48,389 bases of DNA from Candidatus Magasanikiibacteriota bacterium (GCA_002716765.1 PBBY01000014.1:1-48389); one strand, 5' to 3'; counted from the stretch's first letter, positions 41,201-48,273 are shown. Notes: generated by a model from the sequence alone, not told the origin. Made by a program: numbers and translations.

Positions 41201-42956
41201 CAGGTAGACCCGCAGGAACCGCTGCTATAATTTGATGGTCTTGCCACGCTCCAGAAGGATCTCCACAAAGAGTAAAATCAGCATCATATACTGTTTCTAC
41301 TTCATTCTCGCCAATATGAACAAATTCTAAATTTCTATCTCCTTTTTGATCTCCAAAATATCTTCCCCAGACCGTAATAATATCTCCAACCGCCCCATCC
41401 CAAGATGGTAGTACATCTAAAATAATTGGTTTTGCTACACATTGACTATTTTCACACAAACCAGAAGCGCATTCGGCATTATTATTACAAGCATCATCCG
41501 CGTCTGCCAAGCACGGACCACCCACATCTATTCCGGTTTCTCCTGGATCTTGAATGTTATTGTTACAATCTTCTCCGACTAGTGTAAAAGACGATGTTTT
41601 TTCTGCGCTATTTCCATCCACGTCAAAAGTAGTAACTGTAACGGTGTACACTGCTGGAGTTTGCATACCAAGCCCTGGCGTAAAACTAAAATCCATTTCG
41701 TATGGCCCATGAGATCCTTGTAAATAATCAAGTTCAACAGGATCTTGTGGCGGATCGGCGACATCTGGATGGTTAACCAACAGACCATCATAATAGTTAT
41801 ATTCAACATTTCCAGCTATATTAAGATGAACATACCCAATTCCACCTTGATCAAAATTACCAACATTTTTTCTATCTTGAATACTGGTACTAATGGGGTA
41901 TTCTACACCAAGTGGTAAAATAATTCCTATATCACCAGCATTATCCTCGGTATTTCCACCTATTTGTATGTCTGCTATTTCTGGTGGAGTTTGGTCTATT
42001 GCAGCTTGTCCAACTTTAAAATCTGTTGTTAACGGGAAAGTAAAGTTAGGACAACCAACAGGAAGATCCCCATCCTCATTTTCTAAATCTTGCACCAAAC
42101 CAGCGCCGTTCTCATCTTTTATAGCTTCAGAAATTTGTATTATGTATTTTTCATTATTAGAAGTATTAAGACATGAATCTTGCTGATTAGCTTCATCTCC
42201 TGGCAAACATGTTTGACTTCCTTCGTTAAATGTAAACTCAACTACCTGCCTATTACTATCCTCTACAAAACGAGCCTCTCTTGGTGCGATACCCCCATCT
42301 TCACCTTCCCGATTTAGGGCTAACACTTGTTCTACATTAACTTCTTGACTGATTGGATTACTAAATACAGCACGAACAGTTATGTTTTGCAATCCTGTTT
42401 CTTTGTCTATTTCGTGTTCTGTACTTGGAGAAATGCTTTTTACTACAAAAAGGTCGCCAATACATCTGTCTACAGCTCCTCCGGCAGGTATATTACCACA
42501 ATCAAACCCTTCACACCCTTGAACCACTCTTTCTTGGGCGGCTTGATCTATTATGGCTGATTTAAGTTTATTTAACACAAAAGACGCAATTGCAAAGGCA
42601 GACATAACAACAACAAGACCAATGGTTGCGTTTATTAAAATCTTTTTTGATTGTGTAATTTTGTCATCATTGCCACCAGCGGTCATCCAGTTAAATCCGG
42701 CGTATAAAATAAATCCAACAGCAATAATACCCAAAAGTCCCAAAAATACATTTATTATTCTGGTAATAATAACGCGAACATCTGTATTTGCTAGCGCAAT
42801 TCCTGATTCATCTAAATCTGTGACACCGAAAACGTCTGGAGGTGCTTGTTGGGCGTGAACCGGAAACGATACAAAAAATAACGAGCACAAAACTATGGCA
42901 CCAGCAATACAAAGTAAAAGTATTTGTGAAATAGTGATAGCTTTTTTCGTGTGCAT
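29262..42956 (-). CDS. Giant cysteine-rich surface protein with pilin-like N-terminus, 4564 aa
   Basis: Signal peptide with likely cleavage after VHA (residue 35). A segment PDVFGVTDLDESG follows, then two helices (~62-91, ~103-131) resembling TrbC/VirB2-type pilins. Three IPT/TIG-like Ig domains start near 509, 729 and 842. Ig-like Big_5-type domains lie near 1065, 1334 and 1935. Eleven Cys-rich elements of the CGNG ... GEECDDGN type cluster at ~1555-1800, ~2868-3020 and ~3728-3800. Dockerin/EF-hand-like loops lie near 2592, 2640 and 3159 (GDISGDGMLKVDDI, DIDVDCDGKFTEKDA). A segment near 2495-2540 recalls type II secretion pseudopilin C-termini. Probably a calcium-stabilised, disulphide-rich surface adhesin. 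No SD. Downstream of, and probably co-transcribed with, its 739-aa paralogue. Confidence 0.88.
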   Translation of the reverse strand: MHTKKAITISQILLLCIAGAIVLCSLFFVSFPVHAQQAPPDVFGVTDLDESGIALANTDVRVIITRIINVFLGLLGIIAVGFILYAGFNWMTAGGNDDKITQSKKILINATIGLVVVMSAFAIASFVLNKLKSAIIDQAAQERVVQGCEGFDCGNIPAGGAVDRCIGDLFVVKSISPSTEHEIDKETGLQNITVRAVFSNPISQEVNVEQVLALNREGEDGGIAPREARFVEDSNRQVVEFTFNEGSQTCLPGDEANQQDSCLNTSNNEKYIIQISEAIKDENGAGLVQDLENEDGDLPVGCPNFTFPLTTDFKVGQAAIDQTPPEIADIQIGGNTEDNAGDIGIILPLGVEYPISTSIQDRKNVGNFDQGGIGYVHLNIAGNVEYNYYDGLLVNHPDVADPPQDPVELDYLQGSHGPYEMDFSFTPGLGMQTPAVYTVTVTTFDVDGNSAEKTSSFTLVGEDCNNNIQDPGETGIDVGGPCLADADDACNNNAECASGLCENSQCVAKPIILDVLPSWDGAVGDIITVWGRYFGDQKGDRNLEFVHIGENEVETVYDADFTLCGDPSGAWQDHQIIAAVPAGLPDNGSVYLQITNEDDGGEIIEETSIDDRGRNSYFAINNVSRPGICFVAAQNNQQIPIQNAFLGQDVVVSGVNFGNNQEEGDNLYFGNNDIIGSVSTWTDSLLETGIPTIQPSRIPVFLDNQIGGDVKRSNAYFLELAGDLAQITPIVTSVDPQSVTDGSLITITGENFGNRVGVVAIHTTQAGAIECANDPNPGDECFILTPPPLENCSGDLWNDTEIIMQVTDLNGLDIAANIYHIAVQSNAQVSNADITFEVKEGQPMPGICSITPNKGPAPLPNDNDGITIEGVNFGAEPTVYFWTKGSDSNDFSTWLSSVDPLPGDIQDPVIQEANNTEIVTLLPEKDGYSMQTGFIKVATGEPENELVSNGVTYTVEDCREENVSAPGVNYRCCEDGSDAGVWLSGQNLCAGETREAGYVWRFSTGWIPELPRVLEQCDIACVTIDREDDCNETPKCSWNSGSCEQDEIISQPSPTPWRSWQTVDRNNTCLNAEVQVAFNTEMNPGTVTKENVRLYTCEDDQGQPDCSRKVRINSVEDAFQPSLENKTLTIWEDGLAPETWYHVELSENIQSEQFIRSGGELQLKNLPLQKTRGCGGDTAYCFDFKTGPEGSSCEIAAAGINPPEKTTTFLGYLQDPRYPRQEVAFGVIPSNPLYYFVFGLADQACTVIGVDGFDWQWAPEQGGSNYAKVQISAVAGQYTDSRVIVQAKKNTVPSPGTVSITATTSTPSRDIVAESELTIDLSDPKVINFWPDCSYACVNVSLGIEFNQEMMSDTVQNGIRLQKCTSETCAQTNEDLVLNFQNLNNSKVEYRFNPTNELESNTWYKVTVPTTIRAIGGYTDDGSEIPGVLMKEEFSWRFRTKSGEGEAARCVIDSVRIIPTPFTAGDIGQITGYSSIPVSEPDACNLAGQELDPWKYGWEWRTENDILQTSEGFLAGDVAEITNLKGDLSAVSPYCDETCTLKGSEVTSSTYHSLSGALCGNGTVDAGEDCDIAIQEEVPGVSCGYDCLRPGNEVSGEQDSQCGNGIVEQVVGEECDDGNSDSGDGCSATCTNEGAEFTDSGVGQDPWCGSGEVTSGEECEPSLGSGCSNQCLNIGSPLSGVWCAANDLENGIDACNSTVGDDTDISGKTICGNGELEDGEECEFNENGKLISVGGINGSTVINNLDAARHCNNRCLLHSLCNEDGALLADIPAVENGGVGCNPDDSDACVAGSCRIVGSSVLYSERSICGDGETGPGEFLACEIGNPQQQRSVENPVQLVTAVGEGVLNPINLAQEARIIATAVSIKGENNNYNNLTEQVEGTGEYSLLCGHTETAEENTCINNPVNQKGVGANSCCYDRMHRTQENPQNNKIDACPNSAIYVEFIDQGFIDKFSLEGNVILAEEKDVCANEKEEVTDLVFLANGQAPPDDLISSEGFFRKIWNGIKTFFARLFATPTHADNPSSLDPNKKWCVSEIGITPEVRNVISGNEEGGPHTTSTINIILEDVLKTQTKYAVILKGGIDGITDTKGVGIRGAQILQGTAGYGPNDVFVFETKDEICKIDHLTVDPDAYLFTSPNESHRFVASVFTKDNESIQTTPAYSWEVSWSSNRAFFTISDTEEPPNLLVKDISSTAVEGKDDASVIATVTADISEPSDEGKTFAAITKLESLFCENPWPGNGDASYKDSYHNLSMSYCADAGLQGDKDDDLPFLGELELGSLLLDGQLQYSGDVNEQQTTQLLTHQDTLQRKLFTDTQKNDDAIGIQIFPNPNALTAQGWVAEKFPSSNLSQANIAGYDAVTDGNSYYINAMNIVKEGGRYKIYNNIYLFTINVGAQENTKNVFNQLMSSLEFNTNFSEAGRCLVEGAGSNGDFADDTQVEALEKYDPIYDQDDNPSHVLAQTVDIVCNTDFDCKDGSGYPIEGTNGVCSNAKTKFFRDLGRLQAVKETQQALGAYHDREGVYPPLLGGTYIPQYTNTQWPSWGRLSQIIGAPLPFDPISRWTTCGKCSERQYSECFDVSSVGLKIQQDNPEVVYGDISGDGMLKVDDIACFEEFIGAGGSDGDLAEVCIDEPDIPFCVKCPNHNEVADIDVDCDGKFTEKDAELVLVILDNNQAYPEDIDSNKNEIIDCHESKVVSATIGGSVFVSSYQDGSWINTPNQLVNPTIQATLVEYLENNAEIKTNQNFVEHFTQVDTICNTESTMISAACYKDEECVGEGNTCELVDGQTCWNPIETEFICPRSMSVNEYEVENTTKYTLHIPFEFFNIDNSSVINSAGTTFIDDFITQTPQEDVTTQRWCAAEQVYSALGGQCGDGVINQSEECDPPGSVHNNGGEGKIEGRCSENNADTCFDDGDCGEGNTCLGFCENNITEYCSDNDECNGGGDCVQPQNNSVSCSNNNLEAAVKVCQPDCTYTEPVCRGLVAVCGNGIIEGDEDCDDGRLNGQYGQCNSECSGISAAGFCGDLTVQPEELCEQITHIDFVDVWDSEEDDEEGEGVSYRYRYRTRYSIEGLGSALYESILYPERKDVIIAGLVETLGQYCGTAEHENALCSNSEQCARSSCKKFTDDYGLCCNVGSCGMYPFEHRCVESGEIIDGSNYQLFGDITGNGLLDNFDTDCYASLNVDKTCVNNSSLFLIDLNCDGEVTSVDGDLLNGGNPPDCKESRMLSAGTEMQCNNGTWRAVAGQGKPNAELVDGCFYASPDPFVFEEDVNYTIDPRIRNTPMTACENDDWCNLRDGGQVIEDLGICSSLNGIHGMCCIEGCSFWPEDDGCVGEGFIYEESLYGLGVGDKKCVQGRWKSTCSVPELVNNAAICTKNTDCQSGNCSKLPDQDEGVCCESNQCGMYPESASCVAANNYWKSQFSTTPPGERIEGGQYSNVLFGLYPETDPTPNFSCHQRYSNLEVPVGNAQWVWDIELDGEPDTSLRAECTNDYQCYSALGKPNCAKLPNQESGICCPDSQCAIRGISPDDEVELSCASYIGMKINSSTVFTTTLPETNQNITWRPYQNFDDGEEYVCRVAGNKPNWELITEGVPVGAEARPHIGRVREFYGESDSLCDNPFAFALFVGHGVFNSLFNNAEEILGKHCQFDKTVSCLQDSDCKYVPRGEFTTHLNRIGGAEDFHIINIEDEGEARSYEDLGPCIDRVGNFGTPYSINKDFSCSLDCQNYGTYCGDGIVQGISGEQCDDGNEVDGDGCNRLCQMDEIVEVAAPPGACGDGVVESPNAEGNVEVCDLGPQNGIPCEPEYSEACSYCSEDCGEVLTVSPIAYCGNGVVDKLPETQIINNQQLADYEKCEVDPITRRVVSSPFTDPLDPDSLGDVVLGVLARIGVLSNDSPSLDSEDKICPDKGVYQCSSDCRELINNCVNCGLVVDRRDAVPQLKILNVLEDPDFAGNSEWGGGLLTYFGRFNSQQRVVTRFSWIAERSNYSNTLQLLTRNQREVLNKRLETSELCSEEYGIIFNPKQLMSDQSWQDQQKTTINDDLLANNNLSVFPYPVNGESRTMQNEVTLSPAVPEGTFRVVIKWKEDLENDPMFYGNFYSAKPAEGNINSTVGAYVPEASEDSGKTILSYLDYGGNACEQQRLGTSNYWSNYWIPYSVESAGDCIMEQQWADKTRVVRRPVAMSKVFGVKNGSTITQASTVNTDFLLSERTSLLNDAYPLAFYVGVSGQNQTSIQELVSREDVVVEVYKYHEGQNPKYSLYTPDYVFRLSEAVESANPGARYWHPFNIVFNPDTCEYDIVEVGQENYCANDENIVNPGNIQNHGVIRTNLQDIQGGFGQSLPNRTCDINENQCQGFLDRVESAGQSQLEQPRILPPRPGQPDMVFQEMLLSAGVSVTNRNHCGGEGLGPSYVFENTNIRTVIRELGLPYYVISPLDDSFSFKVTACGGALMEGFERAFGENIDSLDKFRHAHEIKFFNEQEGGYDYSFDSVGEDGIITFTKKQVTETDCDKLFPPNKTHYNNQRNLSPLRLLKEEDNLFSSYLGLDSAEYVDELPLACDGDQEVE

Positions 42957-43018
42957 ACGTTTTTCGTAAAGTAAATGTATAAAAATCGGTAATTTAGGTG
43001 TAAAAGATAGTTTTTAGG

Positions 43019-45238
43019 TTATTGACCCGGTTGGCCTGAAGGTGGACTAATGCCCGGATCCTGCAAATGTTCAACACACGTGTCTCGGTCTGGTTGCATG
43101 TTTTCATTGTTTTGCAAGTTTATTGTATATGCACATCCGGTATCGTTATTGGCCGAATTAGGGGCATTAATTGCAACAGCCTCCTCTGTAGGAATACAGT
43201 CAGTTACTGACTCTACCAAATAAGGGAATTCTTGACTATATGTAACTGCGCAATCTGAGTTTTGGTTTTCTGGCCCAAAACCAGGATAAAAGCAGTTTCC
43301 TGTACTACTTTTCATAGTACTAGTAGTGGTAATCGCATAATACAAATCTTTTCCTTGTGGACCAAACACTCTGTGTTGTACCGTCATTTCTGTATGACAG
43401 TTTGAAGGATTATTTTGATCACAAGACCTCTCAAAAGTAGGACGCTTCCAAATACTTGCTAAATTTACTTCTGCTCCCCCGTATTCTTCTATACCCACAT
43501 CATATAATGTTTGTAATTGCATTACTTTGCTAAATGTTACTTTTAGCGCTGCTCGCTCCCCTACATCTTGCGCGTCTACAAGCGGTGTTACTGTTTTTAT
43601 ATATGGTGGTTGTAAATCAATTTCATTTCTTACTTCAAACTCCCAGTGGTAATTATCTGGATCTCTCTCATTTTCTCCCACCACCTTTTTGTCTCCAACC
43701 ACTGGTTTCCCATCATTTACTCCATCATCACCCCCATCTAACATATTTCCAGCCATATCCATAACACCCGGTGAGATTCCGGCAAACGCGGCGGCGTTTT
43801 GTTGTGGTGTTGCAGTTCGTACAAGGATTTCATAATCCTCATATTCTGCAGCAATATCTGCAACAGGTAAACAGTACACCGTATCACCACACGTGTTTTT
43901 TCCACACGCCTGATCCGAGTAAAATTCTACAGTTTTATAGCCATTTGAAATTTTCCATTCACCACTTACATCCGCATTACCAAATATCATATTATGAAAC
44001 GAAGAGTCCTGGGATAGTGTACCCTGCACTTCCATTGGATCCACAGGTTCGCTAAAGGTAATACTTACCGTGTCATTACGTGGAATTGACCTACCTACCG
44101 CTGGATACACACTTACGACAGTTGGGGGTGTCGTGTCTATATTGGTGCCAGTTTCAAATTCCCACATATAGTGATTGTCTGGATCCGCACCAAAAGCATT
44201 GGTGTCTCGTGCTGTTTTTACTCCAAATTCTACTCCATCTTCTGTACCGGTTCCCCACACTTCTACCTTATGCCACACATGTTCTTCTGGGCTTCCTAAA
44301 TTCTCTATTGGTTTTATACGAAATGTTTTTACTTCACGATTAGCACCCTCGTAAGATGCATAGACAATGGCTGGTAAACGAGGATTCTCTATTAAGTCTC
44401 CTGCCTCATTAAATTGTGGACCTTCTTCATCGTCTGCTTTTTGAATACGAATTGTTGCGGTATTTACCGTGTCGCAAACCGCTTCTGCGCCATTACCTAA
44501 ACACCCACCATAAAACGGTTTGTCTTTTTGTATATTTTCACCATCTTCTACAACCACAATCTTTTTACACCCATTATTTGGCACATTAAGGTCTTGTGGA
44601 ATAAAATCTTCGCCATCCAAACCTTCTTCGCCATTATCTTTTTCACAAGAATTATTTGTATTTAGTATAATACTTGCCGGATCTACAGCTTCTGTAAAGG
44701 TGATAGAAATACTGGTATTTCTGGCAACGTCGGTTTGCCCTCTGTTTGGGTAATGATCTTTGATTACTCTTCCCAAAGCACCACTTGCGGTAAACGTTAA
44801 TTCTTCTGGTGGTGTTGGACCCCGAAGTCCAGTTTGGGTACGACCCGTTCCAGTTGCGGCACTGAGCTTATTTAATACAAACTGGGCAATGGTAAAAGCT
44901 GAAAGTGTAATAGCCAAACCAATAACACCGTTTACTATAATCTTTTTTCCATTTACTATTTTATCTTCGGCTCCACCAGAAAACATGATTTGTGCCCCGC
45001 CATAAATAACAATACCAAGCATAGCTATCCCAAGAAGTCCGAGTAATACATTTATAATTCTCATTATAATAACTCGAATATCTGTGGACACCAAAACAGT
45101 ACCACTTTCATCAAAATCTGTTACTCCAAACACATCTGGTGCAGGATCATTTTGTGCAAAAGTAGGCGATGGCGTAAATACAAATAAAAAAACCACCGCA
45201 ATACTAAACATGACTATCGCAATAGTTTTTTTATTCAT
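43019..45238 (-). CDS. Secreted paralogue with pilin-like N-terminus and Ig-like domains, 739 aa
   Basis: The ATG at 45238 (MNKKTIAIVMF) is preferred over a start 10 codons upstream because it places the signal peptide correctly (cleavage after FA near ~27). PDVFGVTDFDESGTVLVSTD and the two helices that follow match the giant protein's N-terminus almost segment by segment. Three Ig-like, Big_5-type domains then follow near 170, 370 and 560 (ARNTSISITFTEAVDP, IPRNDTVSITFSEPVDP, GERAALKVTFSKVMQ). The short Pro/Gly-rich end lacks a sorting motif I can identify. Likely a surface structural protein working with the giant. Gap to the giant gene is 62 nt without terminator. Confidence 0.85.
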   Translation of the reverse strand: MNKKTIAIVMFSIAVVFLFVFTPSPTFAQNDPAPDVFGVTDFDESGTVLVSTDIRVIIMRIINVLLGLLGIAMLGIVIYGGAQIMFSGGAEDKIVNGKKIIVNGVIGLAITLSAFTIAQFVLNKLSAATGTGRTQTGLRGPTPPEELTFTASGALGRVIKDHYPNRGQTDVARNTSISITFTEAVDPASIILNTNNSCEKDNGEEGLDGEDFIPQDLNVPNNGCKKIVVVEDGENIQKDKPFYGGCLGNGAEAVCDTVNTATIRIQKADDEEGPQFNEAGDLIENPRLPAIVYASYEGANREVKTFRIKPIENLGSPEEHVWHKVEVWGTGTEDGVEFGVKTARDTNAFGADPDNHYMWEFETGTNIDTTPPTVVSVYPAVGRSIPRNDTVSITFSEPVDPMEVQGTLSQDSSFHNMIFGNADVSGEWKISNGYKTVEFYSDQACGKNTCGDTVYCLPVADIAAEYEDYEILVRTATPQQNAAAFAGISPGVMDMAGNMLDGGDDGVNDGKPVVGDKKVVGENERDPDNYHWEFEVRNEIDLQPPYIKTVTPLVDAQDVGERAALKVTFSKVMQLQTLYDVGIEEYGGAEVNLASIWKRPTFERSCDQNNPSNCHTEMTVQHRVFGPQGKDLYYAITTTSTMKSSTGNCFYPGFGPENQNSDCAVTYSQEFPYLVESVTDCIPTEEAVAINAPNSANNDTGCAYTINLQNNENMQPDRDTCVEHLQDPGISPPSGQPGQ

Positions 45239-45301
45239 ATACATATATTGTTGAATCCAAGGGAGCATGGGACCTGGGACTCTTAAAAATAAATAACACT
45301 G

Positions 45302-45742
45302 TTACACTGAAATTGTTTTTTCTACACAATCGCGAACTCTTGAGCCGTCTGCTTTTCCTTTTACTTGTTGCATCACCGCACCCATTACCTTTCCTATATT
45401 TGTTTCGCTTGGCATTGACTTTACCACACTTTGAACAATTTGTTGCAGTTGTTCATCGGACATTTCTTCTGGAAGGAATGGGGAAATAACATCGATTTCT
45501 GATTTTGTTTTTTCTACTAAATCTGGTCGGTTACCCTTGGTAAAATCATTTACCGCTTCTCGTAGCTGCTTTACTTGCCTTTTTATAATTAATCCAGTTT
45601 CTTCGTCGTTTAATTCGTGGCCTGCGTCTATTTCTGCATTTTTAATTGCCGAATACAAGATCCGCAGAACATTCAGCGCTGCGGTATCTTTTTGCTTCAT
45701 TGCGGTATTTCTAGCATTTATTATGTCTTGTCGGACAGGCAT
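45302..45742 (-). CDS. yqeY: GatB/YqeY-domain protein, 146 aa
   Basis: Full-length YqeY. It has the helical domain with ALNVLRILYSAIKNAEIDAG, then LNDEETGLIIKRQVKQLREA, and a C-terminal tRNA-binding-like domain FLPEEMSDEQLQQIV ... IGKVMGAVMQQVKGKADG. It is related to the tail of GatB, and its biochemical role is uncertain. It lies 34 nt downstream of rpsU, a widely conserved pairing. No SD. Confidence 0.93.
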   Translation of the reverse strand: MPVRQDIINARNTAMKQKDTAALNVLRILYSAIKNAEIDAGHELNDEETGLIIKRQVKQLREAVNDFTKGNRPDLVEKTKSEIDVISPFLPEEMSDEQLQQIVQSVVKSMPSETNIGKVMGAVMQQVKGKADGSRVRDCVEKTISV

Positions 45743-45776
45743 AAAGTTTAGGATATTATGACAAGAGTATTACCAA

Positions 45777-46016
45777 TTAGAACTTTCTTTTTCTGTCGTC
45801 TGGTGGTAATTTACCAATTTTTTGCAAGTATTTTGTTTTTGAAACCATTTTTGAGTGTTCTACCATCTTCTTTCGTTGTTCGCCTTTACTTTTTTTAGGA
45901 GTAAAAAACTGTACTTTTTTTGCCTGAAGTATGGTTCCAGACTTTAACCATTGCTGTTTTACACGACGGAAAAATGCTTCAAATGATTCATTCTTTTTTC
46001 TTTTGATTTCTGACAC
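45777..46016 (-). CDS. rpsU: Small-subunit ribosomal protein bS21, 79 aa
   Basis: Begins MSEIKRKKNESFEAFFRRVK, the S21 signature, and continues with a basic helical tail longer than the usual ~60-70 residues. The start chosen is GTG at 46016 because an AGAGAGGTG SD lies ~6 nt upstream. A GTG three codons earlier is possible but would lie inside that SD. bS21 sits beside the anti-SD end of 16S rRNA and helps initiation on SD-led mRNAs. First gene of the rpsU-yqeY unit. Confidence 0.9.
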   Translation of the reverse strand: MSEIKRKKNESFEAFFRRVKQQWLKSGTILQAKKVQFFTPKKSKGEQRKKMVEHSKMVSKTKYLQKIGKLPPDDRKRKF

Positions 46017-46061
46017 ACAATTCACCTCTCTTTCTGGGGAGAATTAATAAATAATATATAT

Positions 46062-46090
46062 ATAATACACAAAAAAAACTAAAAAGTCAA
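46062..46090 (-). promoter_or_regulatory. Promoter of rpsU-yqeY
   Basis: Minus-strand -35 TTGACT (46090-46085), 17 nt, -10 TATTAT (46067-46062), ~40 nt leader. An 8-bp inverted repeat (46138-46145 with 46170-46177) spans the hisS stop just upstream but has no T-run. Confidence 0.75.
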
Positions 46091-46155
46091 ATGAACACTA
46101 TTGTTATACACAGGCCCATCTTACACGCTATTTTTTACAGTCTTAAAGTTAAATG

Positions 46156-47550
46156 TTAGGTATTTTTTATAAGACTGCGCAAATATGATTCAAGCTTTTT
46201 TTGATCTATTATTTCTTGAATACCAGAATCCATGTCTCGGACTACTACCGTATTATCCTGTGCTTCTTTTTGTCCCAAAATAACACTATGGCTGCAGTTT
46301 TCTTTATCGGCAATTTCTAACTGAGCACGTAGTGATCCTTTTGAAATACTCGAATGGACGAATATGCCATTCCTTCGTAAATCCTCTATTATTCTTAATG
46401 ACTTTCTCCTTGCTTGCTCACCAAGTTGTGCAAAAAATATTCCTGACCGTTCTTTTTTTTCTGTGCTATCTTGTTTTTTTTCGTTGCGCTCTATTTCTCT
46501 GAGCGCTAAAATAACTCTCTCTAAACCAATAGCAAAACCACTTGCTGGTGTTTGTTCTTTACCACCCAAAAGTTCTACCAATCCATCGTATCGACCTCCC
46601 CCACCTAATGCACTTTGAGAACCGTGATCACTAGATTCGGTGTATAATTCAAAAACTGTATCGGTATAGTAATCTAACCCACGAACGAGTGTTGGTTGTA
46701 ATACATATGGAATCTGTAATTCGTCTAAATATTCCAAGACCTTCATAAAAAACTGTTTTGATTCCTGAGAAAGCCAATCTATAATTTGCGGTCCTTCTTG
46801 AATAACTTCTTGATCTTTTTCGTCTTTTGAATCTAAAATACGTAATGGATTTTTTGTAATTCTTTTACGAGACTCTTCGGACAAGTAACTTCTTTTACTT
46901 CGTAAGTAACCGACTAGTTCAATAGTGTAATTTTGCCTGTCTTCTGGGGTACCGATACTATTAATATACACTTCTGCACTAATACCCAAATCACGCAAAA
47001 AATTATATGAAATAGCAATAAGTTCTGCATCTATAACAGGGTCACGCTCTCCTATTACCTCGCAATCAAATTGATGAAATTGTCTATATCTTCCGGCCTG
47101 TGGTCTATCGTAGCGAAATAACGGACCTTGTGTCCACATACGAACTGGTTGTGGTAAACTAAATAATCCGTGATTTACAAAACTTCTAGCAAAACCAGCG
47201 GTAAATTCTGGTCGCATTGCCACTTTGTTTCCATCTCTATCTTCAAAAGAATACATTTCTTTGTCTACCACATCGGTTCCTTTTCCAATAGATTTTACAA
47301 ACAGCTGCGCCGCTTCTAATACCGGTGTTTCTGCATATGAATAGCCATATGCTTTGCAAATATTTTGCATAGCATGAAACATCCTTACCCAATAATGACC
47401 ATCTAATGGTTTAATATCTTTCATTCCTCGTACTGTTTCATATACTTTTACTCGTTTTTTTGCATCTGAGGTCGTAGTTTTTTTTGCAGCGCTCTTTTTT
47501 GCTGCAGGTTTTTTAGTTGCGGTCTTTTTTGCTGCTTTTTTTGGTGGCAT
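46156..47550 (-). CDS. hisS: Histidyl-tRNA synthetase with basic N-terminal extension, 464 aa
   Basis: Class II synthetase. Recognisable segments are VRGMKDIKPLDG, motif 1 PVLEAAQLF, PEFTAGFAR, motif 2 RYDRPQAGRYRQFHQFDCEVIG, the His-specific RGLDYYTDTVFELY, GGGGRYDGLV and motif 3 GFAIGLERVIL. The anticodon-binding domain follows (~370-464). The start at 47550 (MPPKKAAKK) adds ~35 residues of Lys/Ala/Thr repeats, histone H1-like, before the catalytic core. Such tails bind nucleic acid; here it might aid tRNA binding. A Met four codons upstream is an alternative. No SD. It lies 18 nt after the lepB stop. Confidence 0.95.
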   Translation of the reverse strand: MPPKKAAKKTATKKPAAKKSAAKKTTTSDAKKRVKVYETVRGMKDIKPLDGHYWVRMFHAMQNICKAYGYSYAETPVLEAAQLFVKSIGKGTDVVDKEMYSFEDRDGNKVAMRPEFTAGFARSFVNHGLFSLPQPVRMWTQGPLFRYDRPQAGRYRQFHQFDCEVIGERDPVIDAELIAISYNFLRDLGISAEVYINSIGTPEDRQNYTIELVGYLRSKRSYLSEESRKRITKNPLRILDSKDEKDQEVIQEGPQIIDWLSQESKQFFMKVLEYLDELQIPYVLQPTLVRGLDYYTDTVFELYTESSDHGSQSALGGGGRYDGLVELLGGKEQTPASGFAIGLERVILALREIERNEKKQDSTEKKERSGIFFAQLGEQARRKSLRIIEDLRRNGIFVHSSISKGSLRAQLEIADKENCSHSVILGQKEAQDNTVVVRDMDSGIQEIIDQKKLESYLRSLIKNT

Positions 47551-47568
47551 AAAGTAAAACAATTATGG

Positions 47569-48195
47569 TTATAAATTATATTCTGGAACTTCAAAAACAT
47601 CTAATCTGTTGAGTGGCCAGCCACGAACCCAAGTTCTTCCGACAATGGCGTCTCTGCCAATTGGACCAAATCTTCTGGAGTCAAAACTGGCATCTCGGTT
47701 ATCTCCTAAAACAAAATATTGGTTTGGTCCAAGAGTGTAACTAACGGCCCCAGGAGTATCTTCTACCAAATACTCCTCTTTTACCACCATCCCTTTTGGG
47801 TGAACATCGTTGTACACAATGACTCTGTTATTCTCTATATGGACCCTTTCTCCTGGCAAAGCAATGAGTCGTTTTAAGTAATAATCTTTTTGCAAGTCTA
47901 ACGGTGCACGAAATACTACCGGCTCTCCTCTGACTGGCTCACGAAAACGATAACTGAGCTCATCTATAATAAGGTAATCATTTGGATGAAAGTTTGGTAC
48001 CATGGATTCCCCTTTGACAATAAATGGTTTAAATAAAAAATACCGAACAAAACAAATAGTAATGCCGGCAAGCACAAGCACTTTTATTGCCTCCAAGAAA
48101 AATAATCCCGCCTTGCCGACACGAGAACTGTGCGGTTCTTCTTCGTTTAGCATAGCGGCCACATTGGATTCATACCTTTTCTCTTGTTCTGGCAA
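47569..48195 (-). CDS. lepB: Signal peptidase I, 208 aa
   Basis: Starts at TTG 48195. A cytoplasmic ~30-residue lead and one membrane helix (~31-53) come first. Box B follows with the nucleophile, VKGESMVPN (Ser64). The lysine box is YYLKRLIALPGE (Lys108). The final box is FVLGDNRDASFDSRRFGPI. The Ser/Lys enzyme cleaves signal peptides outside the membrane and would process the giant surface proteins in this window. It is upstream of hisS in the same direction. Confidence 0.96.
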   Translation of the reverse strand: MPEQEKRYESNVAAMLNEEEPHSSRVGKAGLFFLEAIKVLVLAGITICFVRYFLFKPFIVKGESMVPNFHPNDYLIIDELSYRFREPVRGEPVVFRAPLDLQKDYYLKRLIALPGERVHIENNRVIVYNDVHPKGMVVKEEYLVEDTPGAVSYTLGPNQYFVLGDNRDASFDSRRFGPIGRDAIVGRTWVRGWPLNRLDVFEVPEYNL

Positions 48196-48242
48196 CGATG
48201 TATTGTCAATATTATTGTCTAAATCGATAGTATTTTTGCCCT

Positions 48243-48271
48243 ATTATATACTAAAATACAAAAAAAAGCAA
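48243..48271 (-). promoter_or_regulatory. Promoter of lepB-hisS
   Basis: Minus-strand -35 TTGCTT (48271-48266), 17 nt, -10 TATAAT (48248-48243), ~40 nt leader without SD. Confidence 0.7.
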
Positions 48272-48273
48272 AT

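Noticed and set aside
46138-46177. Inverted repeat as hisS terminator
   Set aside because: Eight-bp arms overlap the stop codon and no T-run follows on the minus strand.
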